Assembly (NCBI GenBank): GCA_963715655.1
Contig: OY970262.1
Span: 2,666,001 to 2,730,000, forward strand
Direction: 5' to 3'
DNA: 64,000 nt
DNA from: JANQPD01 sp963715655
GTDB taxonomy: Bacteria > Bacteroidota > Bacteroidia > Flavobacteriales > Schleiferiaceae
The notes under the pieces are model-generated. The model did no database searches and was not told where the DNA came from. It saw only the letters and a program-made list of their open reading frames with translations. Shown here one piece after another: positions 1 to 9,257 of the stretch. Position 1 is the stretch's first letter; every line of letters begins with the position of its first letter. A program made the translations under genes and the position numbers.

Positions 1-718
1 CTGTTTCCCAATTCTGCGCTTTTTCCGTAATACGCTCTTCTAACTTTTTAGAATGTACTACCGCTTTTCTAAATAAGCGCGTAGCAAATTCCATATCTTC
101 TTGATTTTTAAGTAAAGGAATTAGTGTGGTGCTTGAGTTTGTTTTTTCGTCAAACTTACGCATGGTTTTTACCACCAACATTTGGGCGGCATCCAAATCA
201 TCAGACCAATGCAAATCACGCTCTTCATAAAATTGATGGAAACGCTCATCATACGCAAATTTTAAACCGTACAGTTGTTTCACGAGCTTTACATCTTTTT
301 TAATGTCGCCATCTTTTTGCTGCATATACGCTTGAAACTCTTCTGTTTCTTGAAAATCGCGCCAAACGCTACGGATAAAATCTTTTTGATCTCCCCACTT
401 AACGTTGTTATTCTCCCATTCCACATCAAGCACATTACTAGTATTTAGCCACGTTAAAAAACGGTTGTTTACAAACCGTAAATTTGGATCTAGGTCGTCT
501 TTTGACGGCAGTTTTTTGTTTCGTTTTACCTCCACTTGCTCCTCAGCAAATTGACGAACCAAAGCCAACGCTTTTAATTCAAATAAAAACAACTCGTAAA
601 TGTCGTGAATGCTACTCTGTAACTTTTTTTCACTGCGCGCCATGTCTGCGTTATCCTGTTGGAAAAACTCATAAAGCGCCTGCATTACTTTTATGCGTAG
701 GTGTCTTCTACTTAGCAT
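1..718 (-). CDS. nusB: Transcription antitermination factor NusB (C-terminal part beyond left edge)
   Basis: The reverse strand reads without a stop from an ATG at 716-718 to the left edge, about 239 codons, so the 3' end is missing. The start MLSRRHLRIKVMQALY is the typical opening of Bacteroidota NusB, which is roughly twice the length of E. coli NusB because of an inserted helical region; the visible part fits that long form and ends in the RNA-binding NusB fold region (RKAVVHSKKLEERI). NusB binds boxA RNA with S10 (NusE) and helps antitermination on rRNA operons in the cytoplasm. It lies 40 bp downstream of the leucine-dehydrogenase-type gene in the same direction and may be cotranscribed with it. 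The assignment is firm; the C-terminus cannot be judged. Confidence 0.9.
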   Translation of the reverse strand, partial: MLSRRHLRIKVMQALYEFFQQDNADMARSEKKLQSSIHDIYELFLFELKALALVRQFAEEQVEVKRNKKLPSKDDLDPNLRFVNNRFLTWLNTSNVLDVEWENNNVKWGDQKDFIRSVWRDFQETEEFQAYMQQKDGDIKKDVKLVKQLYGLKFAYDERFHQFYEERDLHWSDDLDAAQMLVVKTMRKFDEKTNSSTTLIPLLKNQEDMEFATRLFRKAVVHSKKLEERITEKAQNWET

Positions 719-758
719 TAAAAACTTTTAAAATGTATATATAAGAACGATTTTTTTT

Positions 759-1868
759 CTAACCCTTTTCGGCTTTTACTTTTACAATTCTTTCTTCGGC
801 AATAGCCAAAGCTGCATTTTGCGGAGTTATATTTTCTGTTTCAGCTTTCGCCAAAATATGTAGTGTAGTATTGTAAATTTCTTCTGTTCTGCGTAATGAT
901 TCTGCACGGTCGTATCTAGCAATTTCTGAATACACATTAATTAAACCACCGGCATTAATTAAAAAATCAGGTGCGTAAAGTATGCCGGCTTCTACCAACA
1001 TTTTACCATGTTGCTGCTCATTAGCCAACTGATTGTTAGCTGCTCCGGCAATAATAGCACATTTCATTTGCGGTATAGTTTCACTATTTACCGTGGCTCC
1101 TAAGGCACATGGTGCATAAATGTCCATTTCTTGCGCAAAAATATTGCTGCCTCTCACTACTGTAGCTGCGTACTTTTCAGAAACTTCAAGTAAGCGATCT
1201 TCATGTATATCGTTAATTAATACGTGTGCACCGGCTTCCGTTAAATGCTGCACAAGCGTTTCGCCAACATGGCCAATGCCTTGCACCAACACTTTTTTTC
1301 CTGCTAAACTATCATTACCCCATTTAAATTTTGCGGTAGCTTTCATACCCATAAAAACACCGTAAGCCGTTACTGGAGAAGGATCTCCACTACCACCCAT
1401 GTGTTCAGGAATACCCGTTACGTGGTTGGTGCTCATTTTCACCATTTCCATATCATGCGTATTAATACCTACGTCTTCGGCAGTTATATAGCGTCCGCTT
1501 AAAGAATCTACAAACGCGCCAAATTTGCGCATTAAAGCATCCGTTTTGTCGGTGCGACTATCGCCAATAATTACCGCTTTACCTCCACCTAAGTTAAGTC
1601 CGGAGATAGATGCTTTGTACGTCATACCGCGGCTAAGGCGCAATACATCTTTAATGGCATCGGCTTCATTATTATACATCCACATTCTAGTGCCGCCTAA
1701 AGCAGGCCCAAGCACAGTACTGTGAATTCCGATTATTGCTTTTAGCCCAGTTTCTTCATCTTGGCAAAAAACAACTTGTTCATGATTTTTAAACGATTCA
1801 GAGCCAAAAAGTGGCCCTATTTGAGAGGGGTTTTCCAGAATTCTAATGTCGCTCATCGGATTTATCAA
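759..1868 (-). CDS. ldh: Leucine/Glu/Phe/Val-type amino-acid dehydrogenase
   Basis: Soluble NAD-dependent oxidative deaminase of branched-chain amino acids, 369 aa, the usual length of leucine dehydrogenases. The Glu/Leu/Phe/Val dehydrogenase dimerisation domain holds the two catalytic lysines in TYKAS (about K85) and LNLGGGKA (about K97) and the catalytic aspartate in TAEDVGI (about D132). A Rossmann NAD-binding segment VLVQGIGHVGE lies near 193-204. A second ATG four codons in (1854-1856, giving MSDIRILEN) is an equally good start. The gene precedes nusB on the same strand and diverges from the ABC exporter. Leucine versus valine or phenylalanine preference cannot be read from sequence; the GGGK region fits leucine dehydrogenase best. 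The symbol is tentative. Confidence 0.88.
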   Translation of the reverse strand: MINPMSDIRILENPSQIGPLFGSESFKNHEQVVFCQDEETGLKAIIGIHSTVLGPALGGTRMWMYNNEADAIKDVLRLSRGMTYKASISGLNLGGGKAVIIGDSRTDKTDALMRKFGAFVDSLSGRYITAEDVGINTHDMEMVKMSTNHVTGIPEHMGGSGDPSPVTAYGVFMGMKATAKFKWGNDSLAGKKVLVQGIGHVGETLVQHLTEAGAHVLINDIHEDRLLEVSEKYAATVVRGSNIFAQEMDIYAPCALGATVNSETIPQMKCAIIAGAANNQLANEQQHGKMLVEAGILYAPDFLINAGGLINVYSEIARYDRAESLRRTEEIYNTTLHILAKAETENITPQNAALAIAEERIVKVKAEKG

Positions 1869-1986
1869 TAAAAGAATAAAATTTTGAGAGGTAGAAAAAG
1901 TACCTTTGAGACCTTAATAAATAAGGAAAAAAAGGTTTTTTTTCGTGCTGCGAAAGTAATCTAATTTTCTTGAGACAACAAAGCAA

Positions 1987-3765
1987 ATGAAATCACTTTG
2001 GGTACTAAATAAATACTTTTATAAGTACAGAGGACGCCTTCTTTTAGGTGTGCTCTTTGTAGCTATCTCGGTAATTTTCAGCATTTTTCCTGCAATTTTT
2101 GTGCGTGAATCCTTCAATTTGGTAGAAGAAGGTGTAAAGCAATTTAAAGAAACCGGCAATGCTTTTGGCGAAGCCGAACTACGTAATAAACTGATTATGT
2201 ATGGGCTTATAATAATTGGCGCAAGTTTATTACGCGGACTCTTTACTTTTTTTATGCGTCAAACTATTATTGTGGTAAGCCGCTACATTGAGTTTGATTT
2301 AAAAAATGAAATTTTTGAGCAGTATCAAAAACTCTCGTTAGCTTTTTACAAGCGTAATAATACCGGAGATTTAATGAATCGCATAAGCGAAGATGTAAGC
2401 AGAGTGCGGATGTATTTAGGCCCGGCTATTATGTACACCATTAATACAGCCCTTACGGTGCTTATTGTAAGCACTATAATGTTTATGCAAAATGTGCAGC
2501 TTACGCTTTTTGTGCTCGCTCCCCTACCCATTTTATCTTTTGCCATATATAAAATAAGTGCAAAAATTAATGTAAAAAGTGAGCAGGTTCAGCGTCAGCT
2601 TAGCGCGATAAGTACGTTTGTACAAGAAGCTTTTTCAGGAATACGCGTATTAAAAGCGTATGTGCGTGAGGAGCATTCTATAAACACATTTGAAAAGGAG
2701 GCCAATTTATACTTGGATAAAAACGAGGAATTATACCGTATTAATGCGTTGTTTTTTCCGCTTATGCTTTTGTTAATTGGTATATCTAACATCCTTACTG
2801 TGTACATTGGTGGCTTGGCGGTAATTAATGGTGAACTTACCATTGGCAACATTGCAGAATTTATTATTTACGTAAATATGCTTACTTGGCCGGTGGCGGC
2901 TATTGGTTGGGTTACCAGTTTGGTGCAACGGGCGGCTGCATCGCAAACGCGTATTAATGAATTTTTAAAAATTACGCCAGAAATTGTAAATCATAACACT
3001 AAAAATTTAACCTTAGGTGGAGATATTGAATTCAAAAATGTAAGTTTTACCTATCCTGATACCGGTATTAAAGCTTTGGATAATGTAAGCTTTCACATGA
3101 AAACAGGTGCTTCCTTAGCCGTGGTAGGAAAAACCGGCAGCGGAAAATCTACCATTGCTGCTTTGGTAGGTAGGTTATACGATGTGGATGCCGGAGAAAT
3201 TTTAATAGATGGCGTTTCTATTAAAGCGGTTAATCTGTATGAATTGCGCAAAGGCATTGGCTATGTGCCGCAAGAAGCCTTTCTTTTTAGTGATAACATT
3301 GGCCGCAACATCGCCTTTGGTTTGGAAGATGCTGACCAAGCACAAGTAGAAAAAGCGGCTAAAAATGCGGAAGTACATGCAAGCATTATAGATTTCCCGA
3401 AAGGGTATGAAACCCGCGTGGGTGAGCGTGGCATTACCCTTAGCGGAGGGCAAAAGCAACGGGTAAGTATAGCCAGAGCCATAATAAAGGAACCTAAAGT
3501 TTTAATTTTTGATGATTGTTTGTCTGCCGTGGATACGGAAACGGAAGAAAACATCTTAACTAATTTAAAACAGCTTATAGATCAGCGCACTACGTTGATT
3601 ATAAGCCACAGAATGTCGTCAGTAAAACACGCTGATTCCATAGTGGTGCTAGAGGGTGGAAAAATTGTTCAAGAAGGAAGCCATGAAACGTTAATGAAAA
3701 CGGAAGGCTATTATAAGGACATGTATGAGCAACAATTAAGTGAAGACCGCAGCGAAGTAGCATAA
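1987..3765 (+). CDS. MsbA-like ABC exporter, fused membrane and ATPase domains
   Basis: A 592-aa half-transporter with an N-terminal six-helix type IV ABC exporter domain (about 15-320) and a C-terminal nucleotide-binding domain. The NBD shows Walker A GKTGSGKS (about 381-388), Q-loop YVPQEAF, signature LSGGQKQR (about 484), Walker B VLIFDD (about 504-509), D-loop and switch histidine in ISHRMSS. The residue after the Walker B aspartate is Asp, not the catalytic Glu of most exporters (see findings). The family exports lipids or drugs across the inner membrane, usually as a dimer; the substrate is not predictable here. It starts 119 bp from the divergent dehydrogenase gene and is followed by the PUR-family gene. 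A -7-like TAATTTTC precedes it near 1953. Confidence 0.85.
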   Translation: MKSLWVLNKYFYKYRGRLLLGVLFVAISVIFSIFPAIFVRESFNLVEEGVKQFKETGNAFGEAELRNKLIMYGLIIIGASLLRGLFTFFMRQTIIVVSRYIEFDLKNEIFEQYQKLSLAFYKRNNTGDLMNRISEDVSRVRMYLGPAIMYTINTALTVLIVSTIMFMQNVQLTLFVLAPLPILSFAIYKISAKINVKSEQVQRQLSAISTFVQEAFSGIRVLKAYVREEHSINTFEKEANLYLDKNEELYRINALFFPLMLLLIGISNILTVYIGGLAVINGELTIGNIAEFIIYVNMLTWPVAAIGWVTSLVQRAAASQTRINEFLKITPEIVNHNTKNLTLGGDIEFKNVSFTYPDTGIKALDNVSFHMKTGASLAVVGKTGSGKSTIAALVGRLYDVDAGEILIDGVSIKAVNLYELRKGIGYVPQEAFLFSDNIGRNIAFGLEDADQAQVEKAAKNAEVHASIIDFPKGYETRVGERGITLSGGQKQRVSIARAIIKEPKVLIFDDCLSAVDTETEENILTNLKQLIDQRTTLIISHRMSSVKHADSIVVLEGGKIVQEGSHETLMKTEGYYKDMYEQQLSEDRSEVA

Positions 3766-3823
3766 AGTAGTAGGTGCGTGTAATAAATTATTTAGATTTG
3801 CCGAATAGAAAATGAAATAGATT

Positions 3824-4231
3824 ATGAACGAGCAAGATCAATTTAACGAGAACGAGGAGATACATTCTAAAGTGCTGAGAGCCGGCCGTAGAACTTATTT
3901 TTTTGATGTGCGTAGCACCAAAGCTGATGACTATTACTTAACCATTACAGAAAGTAAAAAGCACACTAATGCTGATGGTTCCTTCTATTACAAAAAGCAT
4001 AAAATATACTTGTATAAAGAAGACTTTGAGAATTTTAAAGAAACGCTGAATGAGGTAACAGACTTTATAGTAAATGAAAAAGGCGAAGAAGTTATCAGCG
4101 AAACGCACCAAAGCGATTATCACAAAAAATACGAGCCAGGTAGCAATCCTATTTTAGATGAAGATAAGGACAGCGCAGACGAAAAAGTTAAAAAAACTAA
4201 CTTTACGGATGTAAGCTTTGATGATATTTAG
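3824..4231 (+). CDS. PUR-alpha-like (DUF3276) nucleic-acid-binding protein
   Basis: A 135-aa cytoplasmic protein of the DUF3276/PUR family typical of Bacteroidota. The conserved core covers about residues 15-95: KVLRAGRRTYFFDVR, then DYYLTITESKK and the basic KKHKIYLYKEDFENF segment, which together make the single-stranded DNA/RNA-binding PUR fold. The tail from about 100 on is charged and probably disordered. It lies 58 bp after the ABC exporter on the same strand and ends just before a strong terminator. The cellular role of the bacterial family is poorly defined; binding of single-stranded nucleic acid is the family property. Confidence 0.85.
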   Translation: MNEQDQFNENEEIHSKVLRAGRRTYFFDVRSTKADDYYLTITESKKHTNADGSFYYKKHKIYLYKEDFENFKETLNEVTDFIVNEKGEEVISETHQSDYHKKYEPGSNPILDEDKDSADEKVKKTNFTDVSFDDI

Positions 4232-4248
4232 CACTAAATTCTTACAAC

Positions 4249-4288
4249 TTAAAAAGCCCTTTTTGCAATGCAAAAAGGGCTTTTTTAT
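4249..4288 (+). terminator. Rho-independent terminator after the PUR-family gene
   Basis: A near-perfect inverted repeat, AAAAAGCCCTTTTTGC then AAT then GCAAAAAGGGC, is followed by a run of six T on the + strand. The left arm begins with A-rich sequence, so it can also stop transcripts from the right, but the nearest - strand gene ends 24 bp further on. Confidence 0.9.
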
Positions 4289-4312
4289 TTTTACAGTTGA
4301 GTTTTGTTTATG

Positions 4313-5104
4313 TTATATAACATCAACCACCGTGGCAACTGACTCCACAGAAACTTTTACCGTTTTTTCCCCACCCAAATAGGCGATCTTTTTGAACGCA
4401 TAATTAAGCTGTGTTATTTTCAAAACCACTGTTGCGCCTTTTGGTATTTTTCTTAAATCTTTAGAAGTAAGCACATACGAACCATTATTAGGAATAAGTT
4501 TCCTTTTAGTAATCGGTTTCTTATCTAGCTTGTGGTTTGATAATAAGTCGGGTATATACCTAATGGTTAAATAAACGTAAGCGTTGCTTAGCGAATCTGA
4601 ATTCCATGAAACAGCACGTTTTTCCTCTGTTTGTGCGGTGGCACTTAAATGAACCGATGTGTGCTGTGGAAAGTGTAAATATGAAGTGAAAATACTCTTT
4701 GAATTTGCATCATTATACAAAGAGATACTAGTGGTATTTCCAAACGGGTCAGCATTTCCGTTAGAGTCGATTATGCTCCATCTTTTGCTATAAGCATTAT
4801 TGCTATCCGGGGCTACGGTGTAATTGCTACCAATATTAAGCGCGCCAAAAGGAGATAATTTGAAATTTGTATCGGGCAAAAAATAAGCTGTTACTTCAAA
4901 TGATTTGCTTTGTGCGCCCTCTCTTTCTGTAATCCGTATGGTTCCATCAGAAGTAGATTTCATATCGGCAACTATCTGTTTTGCTTCTACGCTAAGATTT
5001 CTATCTGAAATATCTGCAGTCTCTGCTATAAACCCATATGAGCGTGACTTACCACAGGAAAGCAGCAGCGCAAAGCTTGCTCCTAATACAATTAGTTTTC
5101 TCAT
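4313..5104 (-). CDS. Predicted lipoprotein, unknown function
   Basis: A 263-aa protein with a lipoprotein signal peptide: MRKLIVLGASFALLLSC, with the acylated cysteine at residue 17. The mature part has no domain I recognise. It is rich in Ser, Thr and Asn with beta-strand-like alternation (for example VYLTIRYIPDL and TVVLKITQLNYAF), compatible with one or two beta-sandwich domains facing the periplasm or surface. It lies 40 bp downstream of the M13 peptidase gene in the same direction and could be the last gene of an M61-M13-lipoprotein transcript. No function is proposed. Confidence 0.7.
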   Translation of the reverse strand: MRKLIVLGASFALLLSCGKSRSYGFIAETADISDRNLSVEAKQIVADMKSTSDGTIRITEREGAQSKSFEVTAYFLPDTNFKLSPFGALNIGSNYTVAPDSNNAYSKRWSIIDSNGNADPFGNTTSISLYNDANSKSIFTSYLHFPQHTSVHLSATAQTEEKRAVSWNSDSLSNAYVYLTIRYIPDLLSNHKLDKKPITKRKLIPNNGSYVLTSKDLRKIPKGATVVLKITQLNYAFKKIAYLGGEKTVKVSVESVATVVDVI

Positions 5105-5143
5105 ATAGTATTTAATTAGTTAAATATTTCAATTAGATACATG

Positions 5144-7198
5144 CTACCAAATTTCCACTTTTACTGAATCTGGGCGCACCATATTGTCTCCGGCTTTGCA
5201 GCCCCACGCTTGTGCAAATTCAGGCATATTGCTCATTGGGCCAATTACTCGGTATTGTGCAGGGCTATGTGGATCCGTTAATACCTGATTGCGGGTGGCT
5301 TCATCCGTTTGATTTACTTGCCACACCTGGCCCCAACCTAAAAAGATGCGTTGTTGCCATGAAAAGCCATCAATAGTATCTCCTTTATAATCGCCATTTT
5401 TTAATCCTGCTTTATAGCCATAATATGCTAAGGTTAAACCACCTAAGTCGGCTATATTTTCACCTAACGTTAATTTGCCATTTACAAAGCTTTCTAAAAT
5501 TGGTTGGTAGCCATCAAACTGACGGACCATTTTTGTGGTGCGTGAATCAAAACTTGTGGAATCTTGTGCTGTCCACCAATTGTCCAAGTTTCCTTCAACA
5601 TTGTACTTACTGCCTTGGTCATCAAAACCATGCGAAAATTCATGACCAATAACACCGCCAATACCGCCAAAATTTATAGCCATATCAGCAGCAGGGTTGT
5701 AAAAAGGTGGTTGTAAAATTCCGGCCGGAAACACAATCTCGTTAAACGAAGGATTGTAGTAAGCGTTTACAATGTGCGCAGGCATAAACCATTCGTTTCT
5801 ATCTACTTTTTTACCAAGCTTTTTTAAGTTATCTTTTATCTGAAACGCGCTAATAACCATTGCATTTTCTAAATATACATTGCTATTAACAATAAGTCCT
5901 TCCTGCTTATCCCACGTATCAGGATAACCAATTTTATAGGTAAAACCCATTAATTTTTCTAAGGCTCTTTTTTTGGTTTCTTCGCTCATCCAGCCCAGCT
6001 GCTTAATTCTTTCGCGGTAAGCGGTGCGTAAATTTTCCACCAAATTTTGAATTTCCACTTTACTTTCTTCAGGAAAATACTTTGCCACAAACAAATGACC
6101 TAGTTGCTCTCCCAAACCATTTTCTACGGCAGAAATAGTTCTCTTCCAGCGTGGTTTCATCTTTTTAGTACCGCGCAAAGCAGTATTGTAAAAATCAAAA
6201 TCACTTTGCACAAAGCCGTGTGGTAAATAATCTGCGTAAGCATGTAGCGTGCACCACACTGCATAAGCTTGCAGCGTATTGCCGTTTTGTTTTGCTACAA
6301 TATTATCTAGCGCTGCTATATAGTTTGGCTGATTTACAACCGCAGAATCAAATTTGATTTCATTTACAGAAAAATAACTTGCCAAATTAAGTGCCGGAGC
6401 CATATCTACCACCATTTTCATGGAGCGCTTGTTATACGTATTTTCCGGAAAACGCATGGCTTCTCTGGTCATAGATACTTGTGCTAAATCCTTTTCAAAA
6501 AGGAAAATAGCTTCAGCCAATTGGTTGGCATCACCATCAAATTGTGCTAGCGCTAACATTTCGGCCACGTGTTTTTTATATGCTGTACGCATCTCTGCAA
6601 AACGCTCATTATCTTCTACATAATAATCACGATCTGGCATTCCTAAGCCACTTTGCGAAATATTTAAAACGTAAGCTGCGCTGTTTTTATCATCTACACT
6701 AACACTAGAAGCAATAGGAGCAGCAATACCATTGGCTTTAAAGAAACCCATTAGATTAACATAATCGCTAGGCGATTGAATGGTTTTTATCTTTTCAAAA
6801 ACTGCATTTAAAGGAGTTAAACCGGCATTTTCTACTGCGGTACTATCTAAACCACTGTTGTAATACGTAGCTAGTTTGCGTGCATAATCGGTAGTATTTT
6901 CAGGCTTTAAGGCCGATACACTATCCAGCAACAATTTTACTTTAGCGTTATTCTCTTCTAGTAAAATATTGAAATTGCTCCATCTTGATTCTGTTTCTGG
7001 AATAGGATTATTTCTTATCCATCCGCCCGCCATAAACTGAAAAAAATCATCGCAAGGGCTTACGCTGCTATCTAAATTGGCAACATCAAAACCAAGGTTG
7101 CTTTTTTCTGCCACCTGCGGTGCGTCCGTTTTACAAGCTGAAAAACTAACACACAGTGCCAGCATTAAAACACCCGCTTTTACTATTGATTTATCCAT
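5144..7198 (-). CDS. pepO: M13-family zinc metallopeptidase (neprilysin/PepO-like) lipoprotein
   Basis: A 684-aa endopeptidase of family M13. The lipoprotein signal is MDKSIVKAGVLMLALCVSFSAC, which places it in the periplasm or on an outer-membrane leaflet. The peptidase M13 N-domain covers most of the first 430 residues. The catalytic domain has NAYYNPSFNEIVFPAGIL, the zinc motif HEFSH within VIGHEFSHGFDDQG (about 515-528), and GENIADLGG supplying the third ligand. The C-terminus ends in the family-typical aromatic W. Length equals that of PepO. Its first 16 bases overlap the end of the M61 gene, so the two peptidases are translationally linked. It probably trims peptides of limited length in the envelope. 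Confidence 0.92.
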   Translation of the reverse strand: MDKSIVKAGVLMLALCVSFSACKTDAPQVAEKSNLGFDVANLDSSVSPCDDFFQFMAGGWIRNNPIPETESRWSNFNILLEENNAKVKLLLDSVSALKPENTTDYARKLATYYNSGLDSTAVENAGLTPLNAVFEKIKTIQSPSDYVNLMGFFKANGIAAPIASSVSVDDKNSAAYVLNISQSGLGMPDRDYYVEDNERFAEMRTAYKKHVAEMLALAQFDGDANQLAEAIFLFEKDLAQVSMTREAMRFPENTYNKRSMKMVVDMAPALNLASYFSVNEIKFDSAVVNQPNYIAALDNIVAKQNGNTLQAYAVWCTLHAYADYLPHGFVQSDFDFYNTALRGTKKMKPRWKRTISAVENGLGEQLGHLFVAKYFPEESKVEIQNLVENLRTAYRERIKQLGWMSEETKKRALEKLMGFTYKIGYPDTWDKQEGLIVNSNVYLENAMVISAFQIKDNLKKLGKKVDRNEWFMPAHIVNAYYNPSFNEIVFPAGILQPPFYNPAADMAINFGGIGGVIGHEFSHGFDDQGSKYNVEGNLDNWWTAQDSTSFDSRTTKMVRQFDGYQPILESFVNGKLTLGENIADLGGLTLAYYGYKAGLKNGDYKGDTIDGFSWQQRIFLGWGQVWQVNQTDEATRNQVLTDPHSPAQYRVIGPMSNMPEFAQAWGCKAGDNMVRPDSVKVEIW

Positions 7199-9036
7199 TG
7201 TTTCATATTTGATTTTGCTTCTGGTGAAGCGGTTTCTTTTTCTTTTAATACGTGCGTACGCATATCAGGTACGCGGATGGCTTTGGCTTTTAACTTTTTG
7301 ATTTTAAACGCACCATTAGCTTTTGGCCTGGCCACTTCCACTTTTACTTTATCTCCTTGTTCAGTAGTACTAAAAAAATTATTCATCACTGTTTGCAACG
7401 TACCCAGATTTAAGGAATCACCATTAAAGGTAATAATTTCATCACCCGGCTCATAGCCCATATCTACGCCAAAAGCATCTATGTTATCTATTTCCTCTAC
7501 TACCAATCTTTCCGTTTCCGGATTATAGCTCAAACCAACGTTGCCATAACTAAAGCGCTCAAAATATTCCTCTGGCAAATAGGTAATTCCTACCGTTTGA
7601 AATAACTCAAAAAATGGAAAAGGTACCGTTGACTCATAGTGTAACGCGAAAAATTCACGCATTTCAGGATAGGTAATGTCGGTAATAATGTTGAAGAAAT
7701 TTTCATCCACAAAAAAAGTATCGGCTCCATAAATAGTCCCTAATTCCTTTAACAGCTCCGGTAAACCATAATTTCCTTGTGATAGGGAACGTAATTTAAG
7801 ATCAAGCGCCAAGCCGGCAATAGCTCCTTTTTGATAGAAGTTGCTGTACTCTTCCTTTAAAAATTCTAAGGTAAACTTGCTCGCCATGGTAAGTGGAATG
7901 TTACCATTATAACTTTCATTTTCTATCATCTTATCCCGCATTTGGTCTAAAAATTCATCGGTAGTAATAATACCATCGCGCACTTGTACTAAAATGGAAT
8001 TATACTCGGTTACGCCTTCATAAAACCAAATATGCTCTGACATTTCAGGTTCAATAAAGTTGAATTTATGAATTTGCTCGCTGTGAATATTTAAGGGAGT
8101 AATAATGTGGAAAAACTCGTGAGCCGTAATATCACGCACCCCATTGTAAAAGAAATCATCGTCAACTTCAGGCATATATAACACGGTACTTTTATGATGC
8201 TCCAAGGCTCCGTAGCCAGCGCCCATTTTTTCAGGATCAGCACAGTAAATAAGTACGGCATATTTTTCTACGGGTAAAGTTCCACCTAAATAGGTAGCCG
8301 CAGCATTTAACACTTCACTAATTTGCTCTAACGATTTTTTCGCATTTACCAAACCTAGTTTAGAAAAAACAGAAACCAACACACGCGCACCACCTACTTC
8401 CATACTAGCTGTATCTGGCACACAGTATAAAATGGGATTATCATGTAAATCAAAATAGTTTTTGGTGGTAAATACATCTAAGCCATTTTCATTGGTGGCA
8501 ATTAAGGCTGAGCTGCCGTAGAAACCTTTCGGTTTTTTTACTTTTAATGTAAACTGCACCTCTTGAAATTCTTTTAAATAACCAATAAAACCAAAGTTAT
8601 TTAGCAGAAAAACACTATCATCTACACTAGTGCCTGCCGGTTCAAAAATATCTGTATTTTCCTCATAATCATAAGTATCATCTACTTTATAGGTAATTTT
8701 ATACAGATCAAATGCTTGGTAAATACGCCAACGATTTTTATCTAGTTGCTTTACCTCCAGTTTTTCTCCTTCTGGGCCTAAGGCTAAAAATTCACTTACA
8801 AATCTTCCATAATTGTGCACATCATACGTACCGGGTATAATTTTGGGCATTTGAAACTCCACACTGTCTTTGTTAACAATAGGCGGTACAATTTGCACCG
8901 GTAATTTATCGTCTTCTAAAGCGGTTAAGTCTAGATAAACTTGATAGGAATCCGGATATTGAAAAGGTTTAAAAGTACTCTGTGCTTGAAATTGATAGGC
9001 GGCAATTAGGAGTAAAAATACTAGTTGTTTCTTCAT
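7183..9036 (-). CDS. M61-family aminopeptidase with C-terminal PDZ domain
   Basis: A 617-aa exported peptidase. An N-terminal signal peptide (MKKQLVFLLLIAAYQFQAQ) is followed by the M61 N-terminal beta domain. The catalytic domain carries HEFFH (within DITAHEFFHIITP, about 300) and the downstream FYEGVTEY that provides the third zinc ligand (about 340). A PDZ domain occupies about 510-590 (MGYEPGDEIITFNGD). Family members release N-terminal glycine or alanine from peptides. The reading frame ends 16 bases inside the M13 gene, so the pair behaves as one unit. The upstream 221-bp gap is shared with the divergent ubiE. Confidence 0.9.
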   Translation of the reverse strand: MKKQLVFLLLIAAYQFQAQSTFKPFQYPDSYQVYLDLTALEDDKLPVQIVPPIVNKDSVEFQMPKIIPGTYDVHNYGRFVSEFLALGPEGEKLEVKQLDKNRWRIYQAFDLYKITYKVDDTYDYEENTDIFEPAGTSVDDSVFLLNNFGFIGYLKEFQEVQFTLKVKKPKGFYGSSALIATNENGLDVFTTKNYFDLHDNPILYCVPDTASMEVGGARVLVSVFSKLGLVNAKKSLEQISEVLNAAATYLGGTLPVEKYAVLIYCADPEKMGAGYGALEHHKSTVLYMPEVDDDFFYNGVRDITAHEFFHIITPLNIHSEQIHKFNFIEPEMSEHIWFYEGVTEYNSILVQVRDGIITTDEFLDQMRDKMIENESYNGNIPLTMASKFTLEFLKEEYSNFYQKGAIAGLALDLKLRSLSQGNYGLPELLKELGTIYGADTFFVDENFFNIITDITYPEMREFFALHYESTVPFPFFELFQTVGITYLPEEYFERFSYGNVGLSYNPETERLVVEEIDNIDAFGVDMGYEPGDEIITFNGDSLNLGTLQTVMNNFFSTTEQGDKVKVEVARPKANGAFKIKKLKAKAIRVPDMRTHVLKEKETASPEAKSNMKQWINQ

Positions 9037-9227
9037 TCTACATTTTTAAGGTGGCGAAATTACTACAACTACCTAACTTTATGTTACTTTAACGTATTTC
9101 AGTTGAAAATTATTTATACTAAATACAGCGCTTATTTTCTATAAGTAAGAAGTGCTGTATAATAGGTATCTGTTTAGCCAAAACAATTCCTATTCAATTT
9201 TTGTGCTGATATACCGCATGGCAAAGC

Positions 9228-9235
9228 TACTTTTG
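9228..9235 (+). promoter_or_regulatory. Candidate -7 box for ubiE
   Basis: TACTTTTG matches the Bacteroidota -7 consensus TAnnTTTG and is followed by GC as in many strong promoters. It lies 23 bp before the ubiE start. The -33 element is weak: a CTG sits at the expected 19-bp spacing. Assigned by consensus only. Confidence 0.45.
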
Positions 9236-9257
9236 CAGCCTGCACTAATTTAGGTAA

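Noticed and set aside
484..744. A + strand frame of 86 codons over the left edge
   Set aside because: It lies opposite nusB and has no start context or protein-like pattern; it is an antisense shadow.
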